Below are positions 25,705 through 32,800 of a stretch of DNA of 56,500 nucleotides, piece by piece (within the stretch, counting starts at the first letter, position 1; each line of letters opens with the position of its first letter). A program made the position numbers and the translations under genes. The notes below the pieces were generated by a model. It worked only from the letters and a program-made list of their open reading frames with translations, did not search any database and was not told where the DNA came from. The stretch lies in IMG/VR virus record IMGVR_UViG_3300035703_000116, positions 1 through 56,500 of that record; one strand, 5' to 3'. The stretch is from a virus.

Positions 25705-26136
25705 TCAGAGACAGCAAACGTAATCAATAACTTCTTGCGGCAATTCTTCTTTCAGCCACGCAGTTCCGTATTTGTAACCGTCATCAACTAACGCATCAAA
25801 CCGCTGCAAATACTCACATGCGTCGATGTAGAAATTATCAAACTCAACACCCGAAGCTTTTGCTTGTCGCAAGATTTCTTCTTGCACAAATGTTCCAGCG
25901 CGCATGTCATTTAAGTGCCAACGCTTCCAAATTTCATAAAGTCGCGCAGGAATGATTTCCTTCACTTCATCATGAATCTGCCCCCAGCCAAGCAAATTCT
26001 TCTCTGATTTGAGAAGTTTTTTGCCCGTGAAATAAGTGCCAACAATGCTCAGAGTCTTGAAAGACTTTTTCTCTTTGATTGAAATTTCAAGCGTGCAAGA
26101 GAATTTTTCTCCTGCAAAGAAAACAGTTTTTAGCAT
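25705..26136 (-). CDS. Conserved phage protein with WHLNDMRAGT motif
   Basis: 143 residues. An N-terminal beta part (FSCTLEISIKEKKSFKTLSI) is followed by GWGQIHDEVKE, IWKRWHLNDMRAGTFVQEE and a C-terminal YKYGTAWLKEELPQEVIDY. The WHLNDMRAGTxxQE and YKYGxxWLxEELPxEV motifs recur in phage and mobile-element proteins of unknown function. First gene of the P3 operon, without Shine-Dalgarno. Confidence 0.7.
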   Translation of the reverse strand: MLKTVFFAGEKFSCTLEISIKEKKSFKTLSIVGTYFTGKKLLKSEKNLLGWGQIHDEVKEIIPARLYEIWKRWHLNDMRAGTFVQEEILRQAKASGVEFDNFYIDACEYLQRFDALVDDGYKYGTAWLKEELPQEVIDYVCCL

Positions 26137-26159
26137 GAGATTTTTTGATGAAAAAACAA

Positions 26160-26231
26160 ATACAAGCGAAAAAGAATTGCCCTCTCTCGCTTGTATGACT
26201 ACATTATAGCACGTTACATGCTACGTGTCAA
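26160..26231 (-). promoter_or_regulatory. Early promoter cassette P3
   Basis: TTGACA (26231-26226), 17-base spacer, TATAAT (26208-26203). Hairpin at 26160-26196 with 17 paired positions and a 3-base loop, the same geometry as P2 but different bases. The spacer carries CACGT/ACGTG arms. The upstream gene stops at the TAA of the cassette (26238-26236). Confidence 0.9.
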
Positions 26232-26235
26232 GCAT

Positions 26236-26742
26236 TTATTTATCGTCTTTTGCAAAATACCCATCCCACCAGAGTTTTGATTCTTCTATTTGCGCAAGCA
26301 TTTTGTCGCAAAACTTTGCAGCATCTTCTTCTGTTTCATAAATAAATGGATCGTGATCAAATTCACCAGCACCGTAATAACTAACAAGCGTCAAATAAGC
26401 ACTTGCGCATTTAACAACATCTTGCGATGTCAGTAAATTTACAAATTCATCAAGCTCCCATCCAGTGAAATCAGCAACATTCTCTAGAAAATCACTAAAC
26501 CATTCTTTGTGTCTAGGGTGAAATCTATTTGTTCCAACGCCCAGGAATTCTCCGCTGTCATTAACAATTTTGTGACAGCGCCCTAATTCAACTTCACTAC
26601 GCCTTTTGAAATCCTCATCGTAAATTAAAACAATGGGATTGTAAATTCCTCGGCGATCAATGCAAACAAATGCGCCTCCGTATTGAAAAGGATCGGCGTC
26701 ACCAAGATTTGCAATGCAGAAATAGCTAGGCTGCGCTGTCAT
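26236..26742 (-). CDS. Conserved phage hypothetical protein
   Basis: 168 residues. SYFCIANLGDADPFQYGGAF, FVCIDRRGIYNPIVLIYDED, and a helical half with VADFTGWELDEFVNLL, then ASAYLTLVSYYGAGEFDHDP. The CIANLGD...GG..V..DRRG pattern appears in other phage proteins of unknown role. Ends KDDK at the P3 cassette. Confidence 0.65.
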   Translation of the reverse strand: MTAQPSYFCIANLGDADPFQYGGAFVCIDRRGIYNPIVLIYDEDFKRRSEVELGRCHKIVNDSGEFLGVGTNRFHPRHKEWFSDFLENVADFTGWELDEFVNLLTSQDVVKCASAYLTLVSYYGAGEFDHDPFIYETEEDAAKFCDKMLAQIEESKLWWDGYFAKDDK

Positions 26743-26978
26743 GATTTGATGTCAGAGAATTTTGTGATTTCCAAGTCAGACTTGGGCAAAGAAATTAGCG
26801 CTTGCTCAAGAACAATTTTTGCAAACTGCTCTTCAATTTTTTCCGAGTCGATAATTTTCCCGTCTTGCGTTCTTTTCTCAATGAGAAAATAATCATCAAT
26901 GCGACGAAAATGAACAATGACAAGTTGTTCGTTGCGACGATCAAAAAGTTTGAATTCGTAAATCTGTTTAATGTTCAT
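26739..26978 (-). CDS. Hypothetical early protein
   Basis: 79 residues; beta segments FKLFDRRNEQLVIVHFRR then a helix SEKIEEQFAKIVLEQALISL. Not recognised. Four-base overlap with the downstream gene. Confidence 0.6.
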   Translation of the reverse strand: MNIKQIYEFKLFDRRNEQLVIVHFRRIDDYFLIEKRTQDGKIIDSEKIEEQFAKIVLEQALISLPKSDLEITKFSDIKS

Positions 26979-26981
26979 GAA

Positions 26982-27272
26982 TCAATCCTCGTCCTCGAAT
27001 GAAAATCCTTCGGGCACTTCCCATAGATCGCCGTCTTGATGCAAACCCCACTTCACGCCATCACTAATCCATTCGGCATCACGAAGAATTTCATCCCAAG
27101 AATCCCAATACAATTCATGATCTGGTCCAGCTTGACAAATAAGAACGGGCTCGTAGGGAATGTGCATTTCCTCAGCAATTTGCGGGTCAATGTGACTGCA
27201 ATAAATCTGAGGGATGTAAATGCCGTTTGTGTCAGAAACAACAAGAATCGGATCTAAATTTTTGCTGGACAT
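26982..27272 (-). CDS. Hypothetical protein, first gene of P4 operon
   Basis: 96 residues: LDPILVVSDTNGIYIPQIYC, then DSWDEILRDAEWISDGVKWG, LHQDGDLWEVPEGF and an acidic tail. The WDEIL...W...LWxDGDLW block recurs in phage early proteins of unknown role. No Shine-Dalgarno. Confidence 0.6.
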   Translation of the reverse strand: MSSKNLDPILVVSDTNGIYIPQIYCSHIDPQIAEEMHIPYEPVLICQAGPDHELYWDSWDEILRDAEWISDGVKWGLHQDGDLWEVPEGFSFEDED

Positions 27273-27300
27273 GAGATTTTCTGAGAAGCAAAAGAAACAA

Positions 27301-27370
27301 ATGCGACAAAAGAATGATTACTTCTCTCGTCGCATGTGTGTATTATAGCACGTTACATGCTACGTGTCAA
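27301..27370 (-). promoter_or_regulatory. Early promoter cassette P4
   Basis: TTGACA (27370-27365), 17-base spacer identical to P3, TATAAT (27347-27342). Hairpin at 27301-27335 with 14 paired positions and a 7-base loop. The upstream gene stops at the cassette TAA. Confidence 0.9.
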
Positions 27371-27374
27371 GCAT

Positions 27375-27572
27375 TTATTTGTCATCTTTTACAAAGAAAT
27401 GAGTTCCGTTCAGCGTTACGTTATCTCGATGCGTTAGTCCAATGCAATAATGATTGTCCAAACATTTAATTAAATACTGTCCTATAGAATCTTTGATTAC
27501 AATGTATGATTCAGAGTCGCAATAAACAATCTTGCCTGAATCAACTAAATCGCGAATTTGCTGTGCATTCAT
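27375..27572 (-). CDS. Hypothetical early protein
   Basis: 65 residues from the ATG at 27572: QQIRDLVDSGKIVYCDSESY, then DSIGQYLIKCLDNHYCIGLT. Small beta fold. Not recognised. Ends KDDK like the unrelated gene before P3. Confidence 0.6.
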   Translation of the reverse strand: MNAQQIRDLVDSGKIVYCDSESYIVIKDSIGQYLIKCLDNHYCIGLTHRDNVTLNGTHFFVKDDK

Positions 27573-27574
27573 AA

Positions 27575-27823
27575 TCAATCGTAATAAGCATAGCGATCGT
27601 TATACATTTCGCACGCAAATTTTTCTTCGTTGCTAATTTCTTCCTCGCCGTAATAACCCTCTAAGAAATCTGGGTCAAGCTCATTTTCTTCAAGCATGTC
27701 ACGAATTTGATCGTGACTCATCCATTTAAGACAAGCGGCTAACAAATTACTTTCACTCGTTCGCTCTTCATCAATCAAATCGTATGCGTACTGAAGTGGG
27801 TTGCTGCTGAAAAGATCTTCCAT
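27575..27823 (-). CDS. Acidic conserved phage protein
   Basis: 82 residues from the ATG at 27823. SNPLQYAYDLIDEERTSESN is followed by LLAACLKWMSHDQIRDMLEE and NELDPDF, a pattern (LLxxxLKWMSxDxxRxMLxxNEL) seen in other phage proteins. Acidic, helical. Function unknown. Confidence 0.65.
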   Translation of the reverse strand: MEDLFSSNPLQYAYDLIDEERTSESNLLAACLKWMSHDQIRDMLEENELDPDFLEGYYGEEEISNEEKFACEMYNDRYAYYD

Positions 27824-27879
27824 TGTAGTAAAAGTAAAAAAACAAATCAAAACGAAATCAAAATGAAATCAAAATGAAA

Positions 27880-28065
27880 TCAGAATGGGTTGTCCCAGGA
27901 ATTTGCCTGACGATCAGTAATCTCGCCATCACGATGCAACTGATCTATGAATTGCACAAATGCTTGGCGCTTTGCGCAAATGTCGTCAGCATAATTTGGG
28001 GCGCGAAACTTAATGTGATACTCCCATTCATCCTTGAAAATAGCAATCGCTTCTTGTTTTGTCAT
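27880..28065 (-). CDS. Hypothetical protein, first gene of P5 operon
   Basis: 61 residues from the ATG at 28065. Helical: TKQEAIAIFKDEWEYHIKFR, then KRQAFVQFIDQLHRDGEITD and the end RQANSWDNPF. Similar short proteins ending WxNPF occur in many phages. No Shine-Dalgarno. Confidence 0.65.
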   Translation of the reverse strand: MTKQEAIAIFKDEWEYHIKFRAPNYADDICAKRQAFVQFIDQLHRDGEITDRQANSWDNPF

Positions 28066-28093
28066 GTTTTTTTGAGAAAGAAATGAAACAGAA

Positions 28094-28161
28094 ATGCGAG
28101 AGAGAAAATAATTCCTCGTCTCGCATGTTGCTATTATAGCACGTAATAGCTTACTTGTCAA
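28094..28161 (-). promoter_or_regulatory. Early promoter cassette P5
   Basis: TTGACA (28161-28156), 17-base spacer, TATAAT (28138-28133). Hairpin at 28094-28126: 8 bp, one bulged C, 6 bp, 4-base loop. Confidence 0.9.
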
Positions 28162-28184
28162 GCATTTATTTATCTAGCAAATAA

Positions 28185-28463
28185 TCAGAGCTGACAATTC
28201 TCATCAATTGCCCAAAGATACAAACGCATCTCTGAGACCTCTAAATCCAGATCACAATACTCATCACGCTCAATAAACAGCCAGAAATAACTTCCTGCGC
28301 CATCATTGTTTTGCATAATCCAATGCCCACCACGATAAACAAAAATCTTTTCTGGTGGAGACTGCTCAAGCTGAAAAATCTCTACAGCATCAAAATCAAT
28401 CTTTTTGAATTCTTCGACAGAAACCTCTTTGCGAGAGTTCTGCCAGTCACGAAACTTTGACAT
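28185..28463 (-). CDS. Hypothetical protein, P6 operon
   Basis: 92 residues from the ATG at 28463: SKFRDWQNSRKEVSVEEFKK, IFVYRGGHWIMQNNDGAGSY, then WLFIERDEYCDLDLEVSEM. Predicted beta-rich. Not recognised. The only gene clearly driven by P6. Confidence 0.6.
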   Translation of the reverse strand: MSKFRDWQNSRKEVSVEEFKKIDFDAVEIFQLEQSPPEKIFVYRGGHWIMQNNDGAGSYFWLFIERDEYCDLDLEVSEMRLYLWAIDENCQL

Positions 28464-28486
28464 GTTCTGAAATAAATAAATTGACA

Positions 28487-28549
28487 ACAGCAAGAAACTT
28501 TGCTTTTGCTGTATGACTAGATTATAGCACGTATGACGTTACGTGTCAA
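28487..28549 (-). promoter_or_regulatory. Early promoter cassette P6
   Basis: TTGACA (28549-28544), 17-base spacer, TATAAT (28526-28521). Hairpin at 28487-28512, 7 bp with a 12-base loop. The upstream gene stops at the cassette TAA (28556-28554). Confidence 0.88.
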
Positions 28550-28553
28550 GCAT

Positions 28554-28814
28554 TTATCTAGCTATGTTTTTAGTGAAAATTTTACTTTCACAAACATCGC
28601 ACTTCAAAAATCTGTCATTTTGATTCACGCAGTCTGTTTTAATAATCCAGGGCGCAAGTAATGCAAATCTTTCTCTAAAAATATGACAACAATGACTGCA
28701 GGCAACGAAATTTCCTTGCGTCAAAACATATCTTGTTCTCGCATGTTTCTTTTGTGTTAAATACTGCGACGCAAGAATGTCTGCGGTGCGCAATGAAAAA
28801 CTCTTTGAACTCAT
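28554..28814 (-). CDS. Zinc-binding small protein
   Basis: 86 residues from the ATG at 28814. Two cysteine pairs (CSHCCH and CDVCES) suggest one zinc site in a treble-clef or ribbon fold. Upstream bases 28827-28934 are GC-rich with a CCCCTCG/CGAGGGG stem, which could terminate the methylase transcript or act as a leader. Function unknown. Confidence 0.55.
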   Translation of the reverse strand: MSSKSFSLRTADILASQYLTQKKHARTRYVLTQGNFVACSHCCHIFRERFALLAPWIIKTDCVNQNDRFLKCDVCESKIFTKNIAR

Positions 28815-28934
28815 CAAGCTATACAAGAAATGAATAATCGCTTAGCCCGCTCAGAATCCTCTGTGAGCCTCAGAAATCCCCTCGGCGTGGGATAAATCCT
28901 TCGAGGGGAGACAGTCTCGCTGCGGGCGCAGGAA

Positions 28935-29558
28935 TCAGGGGCTCAGCGGTAATAAAGCACCCCACTGCTCACCCATCGCCTCAGCCACTCCCAAATAAGT
29001 TCGACTGCGATTTTTTTGTCTTTCCGGGCCGGGCGGTTCATAATGAACGCGATCAGTCTCTGAAGGATGCAGAAATAAAATCTGCTCCTCTACGTTATTT
29101 GTTACTTTAAGTTTGGGAAGATTCTTCAACCAAAAGCACGTTTGCTTTCGCTCTGGGTGCCCAAAGAAATACGGCTGAATCTTTTGTGAATAGTTTGGAT
29201 TGATCAATCTCTGCCTTGCGTGTGAGTGCATGATTGGGTTTTCAATACAGATTCTTGGGCACGGGTGTGCAAGAAATAAATTAAAAAAATCAACTGCGTT
29301 AAGCATTTGATCCCATCGCCCAGGAGTTTTTCTCAACCATTGAACACCAGACTGCGCGAGATAAGTGCAAGGCGGATGAGAAATAACAAGATCCCAGTCT
29401 TCAGAAAGAATTTCCAGCACATCTCCCTGATAATGTTTGCTGTTTTCTGTTGTTGGGAGCTCTGTTTCAAGAAGATCGCAGGAGACTGCGTAATGCCCTC
29501 TCTTTGCAAATGCTTCGCGCACCCTTCCTGAAAATTCACAGGCGACAAGAACTTTCAT
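28935..29558 (-). CDS. DNA methyltransferase-like protein (C5-cytosine type)
   Basis: 207 residues. Motif I-like VLVACEFSGRVREAF (3-17), an acidic CDLLETE strand end, a GDVLEIL segment, and SHPPCTYLAQSG (60-71) where the PPC cysteine takes the place of the catalytic PCQ. Then ICIENP near 115 as in motif VI (ENV). This is the short phage-type family often annotated as C5 methylase. It could protect phage DNA; the target sequence is unknown. Confidence 0.65.
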   Translation of the reverse strand: MKVLVACEFSGRVREAFAKRGHYAVSCDLLETELPTTENSKHYQGDVLEILSEDWDLVISHPPCTYLAQSGVQWLRKTPGRWDQMLNAVDFFNLFLAHPCPRICIENPIMHSHARQRLINPNYSQKIQPYFFGHPERKQTCFWLKNLPKLKVTNNVEEQILFLHPSETDRVHYEPPGPERQKNRSRTYLGVAEAMGEQWGALLPLSP

Positions 29559-29734
29559 AATGTTTTTTTGATGCGAGCATGTAAATCTTTGTAGATCACT
29601 TTAGCCTCTTTCCATGCACGCTGATTTTCTTCTTTGTCACCGTTTTTCACAAGAGGGACAAAGTTTTCTCCGTAGTTGTGCATGAAAGAAATAGCACTGA
29701 GTAGTGCTATTTTCTCCTTCTTACTTAGGCTCAT
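29555..29734 (-). CDS. Hypothetical early protein, 59 residues
   Basis: Helical and basic: SLSKKEKIALLSAISFMHNY, then NQRAWKEAKVIYKDLHARIK. The stop overlaps the start of the methylase gene (ATGA), and its start overlaps the upstream gene by 14 bases. Not recognised. Confidence 0.6.
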   Translation of the reverse strand: MSLSKKEKIALLSAISFMHNYGENFVPLVKNGDKEENQRAWKEAKVIYKDLHARIKKTL

Positions 29735-30044
29735 TTCTCAACTGCTCAATCAACATTTCACATTCTTTAGTTTTTTGCTGAGACACAGTTTCACAAACAA
29801 TAAGAAGCTCCTCAACTGTTAGATGTTTTAGAAAGTTTGACTGCATGTCAGCAAATGGGGTGGCAGCTCCATAATCCTCCTCCTGTAGGCACATGCGAAA
29901 CAAATGAATCGCTGCCATCAAAAATTCTGATTCAAACAAATAAGCATACAGCAATTCCTCTGGGCTGAGTTTTGACGCATCTCGTTCACTGTTTTTCCAT
30001 GAACAATAATTGTCAAGCAGTTGATCAAATGTAATCACTTTCAT
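29721..30044 (-). CDS. Hypothetical early protein
   Basis: 107 residues, helical: ITFDQLLDNYCSWKNSERDA, SEFLMAAIHLFRMCLQEEDY and LKHLTVEELLIVCETVSQQK. Not recognised. Its ATG overlaps the stop of the upstream gene. Confidence 0.6.
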   Translation of the reverse strand: MKVITFDQLLDNYCSWKNSERDASKLSPEELLYAYLFESEFLMAAIHLFRMCLQEEDYGAATPFADMQSNFLKHLTVEELLIVCETVSQQKTKECEMLIEQLRNEPK

Positions 30045-30592
30045 TATCTTTTGAGCTCCTGTTTTTGCATAAAAGCTGAATCACAAATCTCTCGCATTGT
30101 GACAGGAGCTTCTCCGCCAGAATTATCATAAAGATACTGCGGAGTGGGATCAATAGTTCCGAACTCGATTGAAAACTCCCTGCCTTCGTTTGTCATGTAT
30201 TCAGCGAGTGCAAATAATTCATCGGGATCAGTATCTTCTTCTGTCGCGCCGGTCTTTTCTTTTAGCACCCAATGAACGTCGTGCGCATGACTAAAATTGA
30301 CCTGATAATAAACAGGCTGAGCTGCGTCAGATTTTGAAACAATCTGTGTCGCATCAATAAAGATTTCACATTCATCAGGGGAATCACCCCCATGAATTTG
30401 TGCGATCACCTGCAACACATCTTTCATGCCGCCCTCGCCATGCTCTTGAGAAACATTTTTCTTGAAGATTTTTTCCTCTTGACTGTAACGAACTTTAGTA
30501 CGCTGAACAATCCAAGTAGCAGTGTTTGACATTTCTTTATCGTAGTAATCTGGTGGATCAAGTGGGCGAGGATCGTAAATAAAATCAGACAT
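30044..30592 (-). CDS. Hypothetical early protein
   Basis: 182 residues from the ATG at 30592. PRPLDPPDYYDKEMSNTATW start, EGGMKDVLQVIAQIHGGDSP, then an alternating beta region with VYYQVNFSHAHDVHWVLK. Not recognised. Overlaps the upstream gene by 8 bases. Confidence 0.6.
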   Translation of the reverse strand: MSDFIYDPRPLDPPDYYDKEMSNTATWIVQRTKVRYSQEEKIFKKNVSQEHGEGGMKDVLQVIAQIHGGDSPDECEIFIDATQIVSKSDAAQPVYYQVNFSHAHDVHWVLKEKTGATEEDTDPDELFALAEYMTNEGREFSIEFGTIDPTPQYLYDNSGGEAPVTMREICDSAFMQKQELKR

Positions 30593-30788
30593 TTTGAAGT
30601 TCAGCAATGCGAGCCTGTGCAAATCGAGAACCAGGACCGTACTGTTCGTAAAGTTCCGGCCAAGCATTCAAAATCTTTGCTTTGTTTGTAAGATCAGCAG
30701 CGCAGTAAGCATCTGCGAGCTTTTTGCAAAATCCGCCGCCGTAACGACGCATCGTTTCCACAAAAATGTAATGGTCGTCTGGAGTCAT
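30585..30788 (-). CDS. Conserved small phage protein, first gene of P7 operon
   Basis: 67 residues from the ATG at 30788. IFVETMRRYGGGFCKKLADA, YCAADLTNKAKILNAWPELY, then EQYGPGSRFA. The GGxFxxxLAxAxxxADxxNxxxLxxAxPxLxxxYGPGS pattern is common in small phage proteins of unknown role. No Shine-Dalgarno. Confidence 0.65.
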   Translation of the reverse strand: MTPDDHYIFVETMRRYGGGFCKKLADAYCAADLTNKAKILNAWPELYEQYGPGSRFAQARIAELQNV

Positions 30789-30807
30789 GTTTCTGAAAGA
30801 TAAAAGA

Positions 30808-30863
30808 AGCACAGCTTTTGTGCTGTACGATTACATTGTACTACATGCTCGACGCATTGTCAA
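30808..30863 (-). promoter_or_regulatory. Early promoter cassette P7
   Basis: TTGACA (30863-30858), 17-base spacer, TACAAT (30840-30835). Short hairpin at 30808-30824 (AGCACA with TGTGCT). The upstream gene stops at the cassette TAA (30870-30868). Confidence 0.85.
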
Positions 30864-30867
30864 GCAT

Positions 30868-31170
30868 TTATTTGTCGTCGTCAAATTTGTAATTTTTTAG
30901 CCCCGTCTCAAGAGATCGACGCAGATTGCCAACAATTTTTTCAATCAAAGAAAGTCCCCTCAAAACTCTAAATAGAAAGTCAGGGCTGATTCTATCGTCT
31001 CGATGAATCAACTTTTCAGTTGTCGTAAATCTGCTTGAGCAATTTTTACAGACGCACCTCCTCTTGATTTCATTTGACTGGGGGCGAGATTCGATAACTT
31101 TTCTTTCCGTGCACTTACAAAAAGGACACTGCACGCCCCCTTTCCTCGCATTTAAGTTTTTATCTTTCAT
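30868..31170 (-). CDS. NrdR-like zinc ribbon protein without ATP-cone
   Basis: 100 residues. GVQCPFCKCTERKVIESRPQ then RRCVCKNCSSRFTTTEKLIH matches the zinc ribbon of NrdR (CPFC, V.ESR, RRR..C..C..RFTT.E). The following ATP-cone is missing; instead there is a helical tail. It could bind DNA as a small regulator. Ends DDDK at the P7 cassette. Confidence 0.65.
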   Translation of the reverse strand: MKDKNLNARKGGVQCPFCKCTERKVIESRPQSNEIKRRCVCKNCSSRFTTTEKLIHRDDRISPDFLFRVLRGLSLIEKIVGNLRRSLETGLKNYKFDDDK

Positions 31171-31571
31171 GCCAAATAAATCCTCCCATCATCATCAATG
31201 AGAGCAGTAAATTCAGGTTGAGACTGTGCGGCGTCAGTAAGAATTTGTGAAACCTCAGAACTCCAGTCGCCATCCCAAAATCCCGCGCCATGTCTGTTAC
31301 GAGTTAGCACGTAGTCATATTCAGTTTGATTTAATGCGGGCTGCTGGACATCATAAAAATCATCAATGCAATTCCACTTGTCTCCAATTGCTGCAGTGAT
31401 CTTTTCTTCAACGATTGAAATAAACTGCTGATACTCGGTGTAGAGCTTTTTGAGCGATTCTTCTTCAAAGTTTGCGATTGAATAATTCTCGTCAAGCGGA
31501 TCGCCGTATTCGTCGGAATTGGTGTATAAAACAACTTCAGCGAGCGCAGTTAGAGTTGGGTTCATTTCCAT
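31167..31571 (-). CDS. Conserved protein with RNRHGAGFWDGDW motif
   Basis: 134 residues. A helical middle (LKKLYTEYQQFISIVEEKIT), then DYVLTRNRHGAGFWDGDWSS, a motif (DFxLTRNGHGAGFWDG) common in proteins from phages and plasmids, of unknown function. Its stop overlaps the next start by 4 bases. Confidence 0.7.
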   Translation of the reverse strand: MEMNPTLTALAEVVLYTNSDEYGDPLDENYSIANFEEESLKKLYTEYQQFISIVEEKITAAIGDKWNCIDDFYDVQQPALNQTEYDYVLTRNRHGAGFWDGDWSSEVSQILTDAAQSQPEFTALIDDDGRIYLA

Positions 31572-31580
31572 GATTGATTC

Positions 31581-31895
31581 TCAGTAAACATTACCCAGCT
31601 TGAATTCATTGAGCGCAGACTGAGCAAGCTCGACGGCGACAAATGAAATAATCTCATTCTTTTTCTCAAAAACGAAATGCCTGTCTTCTGAGTATTTTGC
31701 CCAAAACAATGGATACCAGAGATGAACGAAGGTAGTTGCGCGAGAAACAGCGCTGGGCATGTAATCAAAATTGCCCTCTTGAGATTCTGCGTAAATCTTG
31801 CACAAATCTTTTAAGAGTTGATTGAACGTGCGCCCATCGTGATTCTCAACAAACAGCAATAAATGCTGAATGTCTTGCATGTGTCTGAGTTTCAT
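31581..31895 (-). CDS. Hypothetical protein, first gene of P8 operon
   Basis: 104 residues from the ATG at 31895. Helical: LLKDLCKIYAESQEGNFDYM, then NEIISFVAVELAQSALNEFK. Not recognised. No Shine-Dalgarno. Confidence 0.6.
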   Translation of the reverse strand: MKLRHMQDIQHLLLFVENHDGRTFNQLLKDLCKIYAESQEGNFDYMPSAVSRATTFVHLWYPLFWAKYSEDRHFVFEKKNEIISFVAVELAQSALNEFKLGNVY

Positions 31896-31913
31896 GAATC
31901 CACTGAAAAAGAA

Positions 31914-31972
31914 AAAGACCACTCTGTGTTGAGCGGTCTTTGTATTGTAGCGCGTTACTCGTTACTTGTCAA
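31914..31972 (-). promoter_or_regulatory. Early promoter cassette P8
   Basis: TTGACA (31972-31967), 17-base spacer, TACAAT (31949-31944). Hairpin at 31914-31941, 11 bp with a 6-base loop, followed by TTCTTTTTC, so it could also attenuate. The stop codon TGA of the upstream gene lies inside TTGACA. Confidence 0.85.
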
Positions 31973-32280
31973 GTATTTATTTCTTGAGCTTTATCACAAA
32001 TCTCTTTGTATGTGACAGCACGCATGTCGTCGTCAAATCCCTCTGCTTCAAGAATTTTCTCTCGCAGCTCAGAAAGAAGCTCGACGTGTTTCATGATTAC
32101 ATCAGCCTTGAAGGCAAGTGCTGAGTAAATCTCTCGACTAACCCACGGCGCAAAAAATGCAGAAATCTGCGCCCTTCTTTTTTCTTTTTTTAGTGCTTTG
32201 ACGCAATCCTCCATTTGCATAAATAAACCCTGCATCAAAGCATTAAGCTCGTGCAAATACAATTCAGACTGCAGTTTCAT
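31969..32280 (-). CDS. Hypothetical early protein ending in promoter P8
   Basis: 103 residues, helical and coiled: LHELNALMQGLFMQMEDCVK, ADVIMKHVELLSELREKILE. The TGA stop is part of the P8 -35 element. Not recognised. Confidence 0.6.
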   Translation of the reverse strand: MKLQSELYLHELNALMQGLFMQMEDCVKALKKEKRRAQISAFFAPWVSREIYSALAFKADVIMKHVELLSELREKILEAEGFDDDMRAVTYKEICDKAQEINT

Positions 32281-32282
32281 AA

Positions 32283-32741
32283 TTAGTTCAGAAATTGATT
32301 AGCTTTTCCATTGAAAACCAAATCGACGACCTCCTCAAAGGTGATCGGTATTACACAGTAATCAAAATCTCCATCACCCTTTATGATAAAGAAAAACTTA
32401 GAACTTTCAAGGATAATTTTGCGTTGAATCTCGCCAAGTCTATCATGCTTGAACATTCGCATCAGATTGACCTCTACTGCAGTGAGTTCATATTCTCCTT
32501 CCTCCATTCTTTCTTTTTCGTAAAGTTTACAGTACATTGGTAGAAATTGAGATCCAAACTCGTGAATCCACCAAAGGCGAACATCACCAGGTCGTGAACG
32601 ATTTACCAATTTTCTATCCCACACAGAAACATCCGTGCTATTGTGTTTAACGACATTCTCCGCCTCATAGCACATCCACTCGCATAGCGTTAAATTCCGC
32701 AAGTTGCGTTTAACGGCTTGTTGTCTCGTGAGGATTTGCAC
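32283..32741 (-). CDS. Hypothetical protein, first gene of P9 operon
   Basis: 152 residues if translation starts at GTG 32741. The open frame reaches 32777, but that lies inside the P9 -10 region. LRNLTLCEWMCYEAENVVKH, then VWDRKLVNRSRPGDVRLWWI and LVFNGKANQFLN at the end. Not recognised. The start is uncertain. Confidence 0.55.
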   Translation of the reverse strand: MQILTRQQAVKRNLRNLTLCEWMCYEAENVVKHNSTDVSVWDRKLVNRSRPGDVRLWWIHEFGSQFLPMYCKLYEKERMEEGEYELTAVEVNLMRMFKHDRLGEIQRKIILESSKFFFIIKGDGDFDYCVIPITFEEVVDLVFNGKANQFLN

Positions 32742-32767
32742 TTCTGTTTGTTTTATGGGACAAAGGT

Positions 32768-32796
32768 AGTATAGCATTTTACAGAAAAGGTGTCAA
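32768..32796 (-). promoter_or_regulatory. Early promoter P9 (diverged, no leader hairpin)
   Basis: TTGACA (32796-32791), 17-base spacer, TATACT (32773-32768). The flanking AAATGC is kept, but the spacer differs and I see no leader hairpin. The upstream endonuclease gene stops at the cassette TAA (32803-32801). Confidence 0.8.
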
Positions 32797-32800
32797 GCAT

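Noticed and set aside
21887-32796. CRISPR-like regularly recurring repeat
   Set aside because: The recurring unit is a sigma70 promoter, spacing is irregular (about 0.4-2.5 kb) and genes lie between copies.
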